A DNA stretch of 6,508 bases. It comes from an uncultured Bacilli bacterium. Its GTDB lineage: Bacteria; Bacillota_I; Bacilli_A; RF39; UBA660. The notes beneath the pieces are model-generated. The model worked only from the letters and a program-made list of their open reading frames with translations, searched no databases and was not told where the DNA came from. The stretch covers positions 1 through 6,508 of the forward strand of contig CALVKV010000076.1 of the NCBI GenBank assembly GCA_944333305.1, read 5' to 3'. Numbering within the stretch: the stretch's first letter is position 1; every line of letters begins with the position of its first letter. Made by a program: the position numbers and the translations under genes. Positions 6,090 to 6,508 of the stretch are shown in pieces.

Positions 6090-6508
6090 ATGAAGTTATC
6101 TAAAATGAAAAAAGAAGATTTAGAATTATTATCTCACAAGGATATAACTTATTATATATTAGAGGAAGAAGGAAAAATGAATACTGCTGACCTATTCAAA
6201 AGAGTAGTAACATTACTAGAACTTCCTAATAAGACTTTTGAAGAGAAAATAGGAGATTATTATACTTTATTAACAACAGACAAAAGATTTATTCTTTTAG
6301 AAGATGGTACCTGGGACTTAAGAAGTCGTCACACCTCTGATAAAATCGTTAAAGTAACAGAAGATGATGACGAAGAAGATGAAGAAGAGGAAATAAAAGA
6401 AGACACAATTTTACCAGATGAAGAAGAGGAAGATAACTATGACTCTGGTGATACAGATGAAGATGATGACTATGATGATGCTAATGAAGATTTAAAAGAT
6501 TTAGTTGT
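6090..6508 (+). CDS. rpoE: DNA-directed RNA polymerase delta subunit (3' end outside window)
   Basis: The delta subunit binds core RNA polymerase in Gram-positive bacteria, promotes recycling by displacing nucleic acid, and alters promoter selection. 139 codons are visible and the frame is open at the edge. The folded HARE-HTH domain (about 8-82) shows KEDLELLSHKDITYYILEE, MNTADLFKRVVTLLELP, KIGDYYTLLTTDKRFILL and the signature DGTWDLRSR (72-80, Trp75). From residue 91 on the chain is an unstructured acidic tail: about 31 of the last 49 visible residues are Asp or Glu, as expected for delta. The start is ATG 6090 with GGAGG 7 nt upstream. Two candidate promoters lie in the 227-bp gap before it, so it probably has its own transcription as well as any readthrough from argS. 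In several Bacilli the next gene is pyrG, which would lie beyond the right edge. Domain plus tail makes the call secure. Confidence 0.95.
   Translation, partial: MKLSKMKKEDLELLSHKDITYYILEEEGKMNTADLFKRVVTLLELPNKTFEEKIGDYYTLLTTDKRFILLEDGTWDLRSRHTSDKIVKVTEDDDEEDEEEEIKEDTILPDEEEEDNYDSGDTDEDDDYDDANEDLKDLV

Noticed and set aside
127..6508. Mycoplasma-type genetic code with TGA as tryptophan
   Set aside because: Tryptophan is encoded by TGG throughout, and no in-frame TGA interrupts any of the genes.

Overview
The window comes from a very AT-rich bacterium of the low-GC Gram-positive group (Bacillota or close relatives). The genes use A/T-ending codons, stop at TAA or TAG, keep TGG for tryptophan with no in-frame TGA, and have strong AGGAGG-type ribosome binding sites. 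An RNA polymerase delta subunit points to the Bacilli side. A class A penicillin-binding protein shows that the cell makes peptidoglycan, so this is not a wall-less mycoplasma. A host-associated, uncultured Bacilli-type lineage with a small genome (RF39-like) would fit, but that is inference.

Layout. The left third is read leftward: a bifunctional penicillin-binding protein (127-2088, minus), followed 47 bp downstream by the start of a second gene cut off by the window edge (1-79, minus). A divergent intergenic region of about 108 bp (2089-2196) holds a long imperfect inverted repeat. Overlapping it is a good extended -10 promoter pointing right.

The right two thirds are read rightward: a small DUF1934/YwiB-like beta-barrel protein (2197-2559), a DUF1016/YhcG-type PD-(D/E)XK nuclease (2583-3587), arginyl-tRNA synthetase argS (3609-5351) and a small four-helix membrane protein (5368-5862). 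Gaps between these are 16-23 bp and each gene has its own strong ribosome binding site, so they look like one operon. A 227-bp gap (5863-6089) then holds a short decayed copy of the membrane-protein N-terminus and two candidate promoters. It leads into rpoE (delta subunit), which is cut by the right edge.

How they fit together. DUF1934 - argS - rpoE (often followed by pyrG) is, from memory, a recurring housekeeping neighbourhood in Gram-positive bacteria. Two things are added to it here: the DUF1016 nuclease between DUF1934 and argS, and the membrane protein with its broken second copy between argS and rpoE. The most interesting points are the nuclease expressed inside an aminoacyl-tRNA synthetase operon, the unrecognised membrane family with tandem-duplication remains, and the hairpin embedded in the divergent promoter region. 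I see no CRISPR array, tRNA, rRNA, insertion sequence or complete mobile element.
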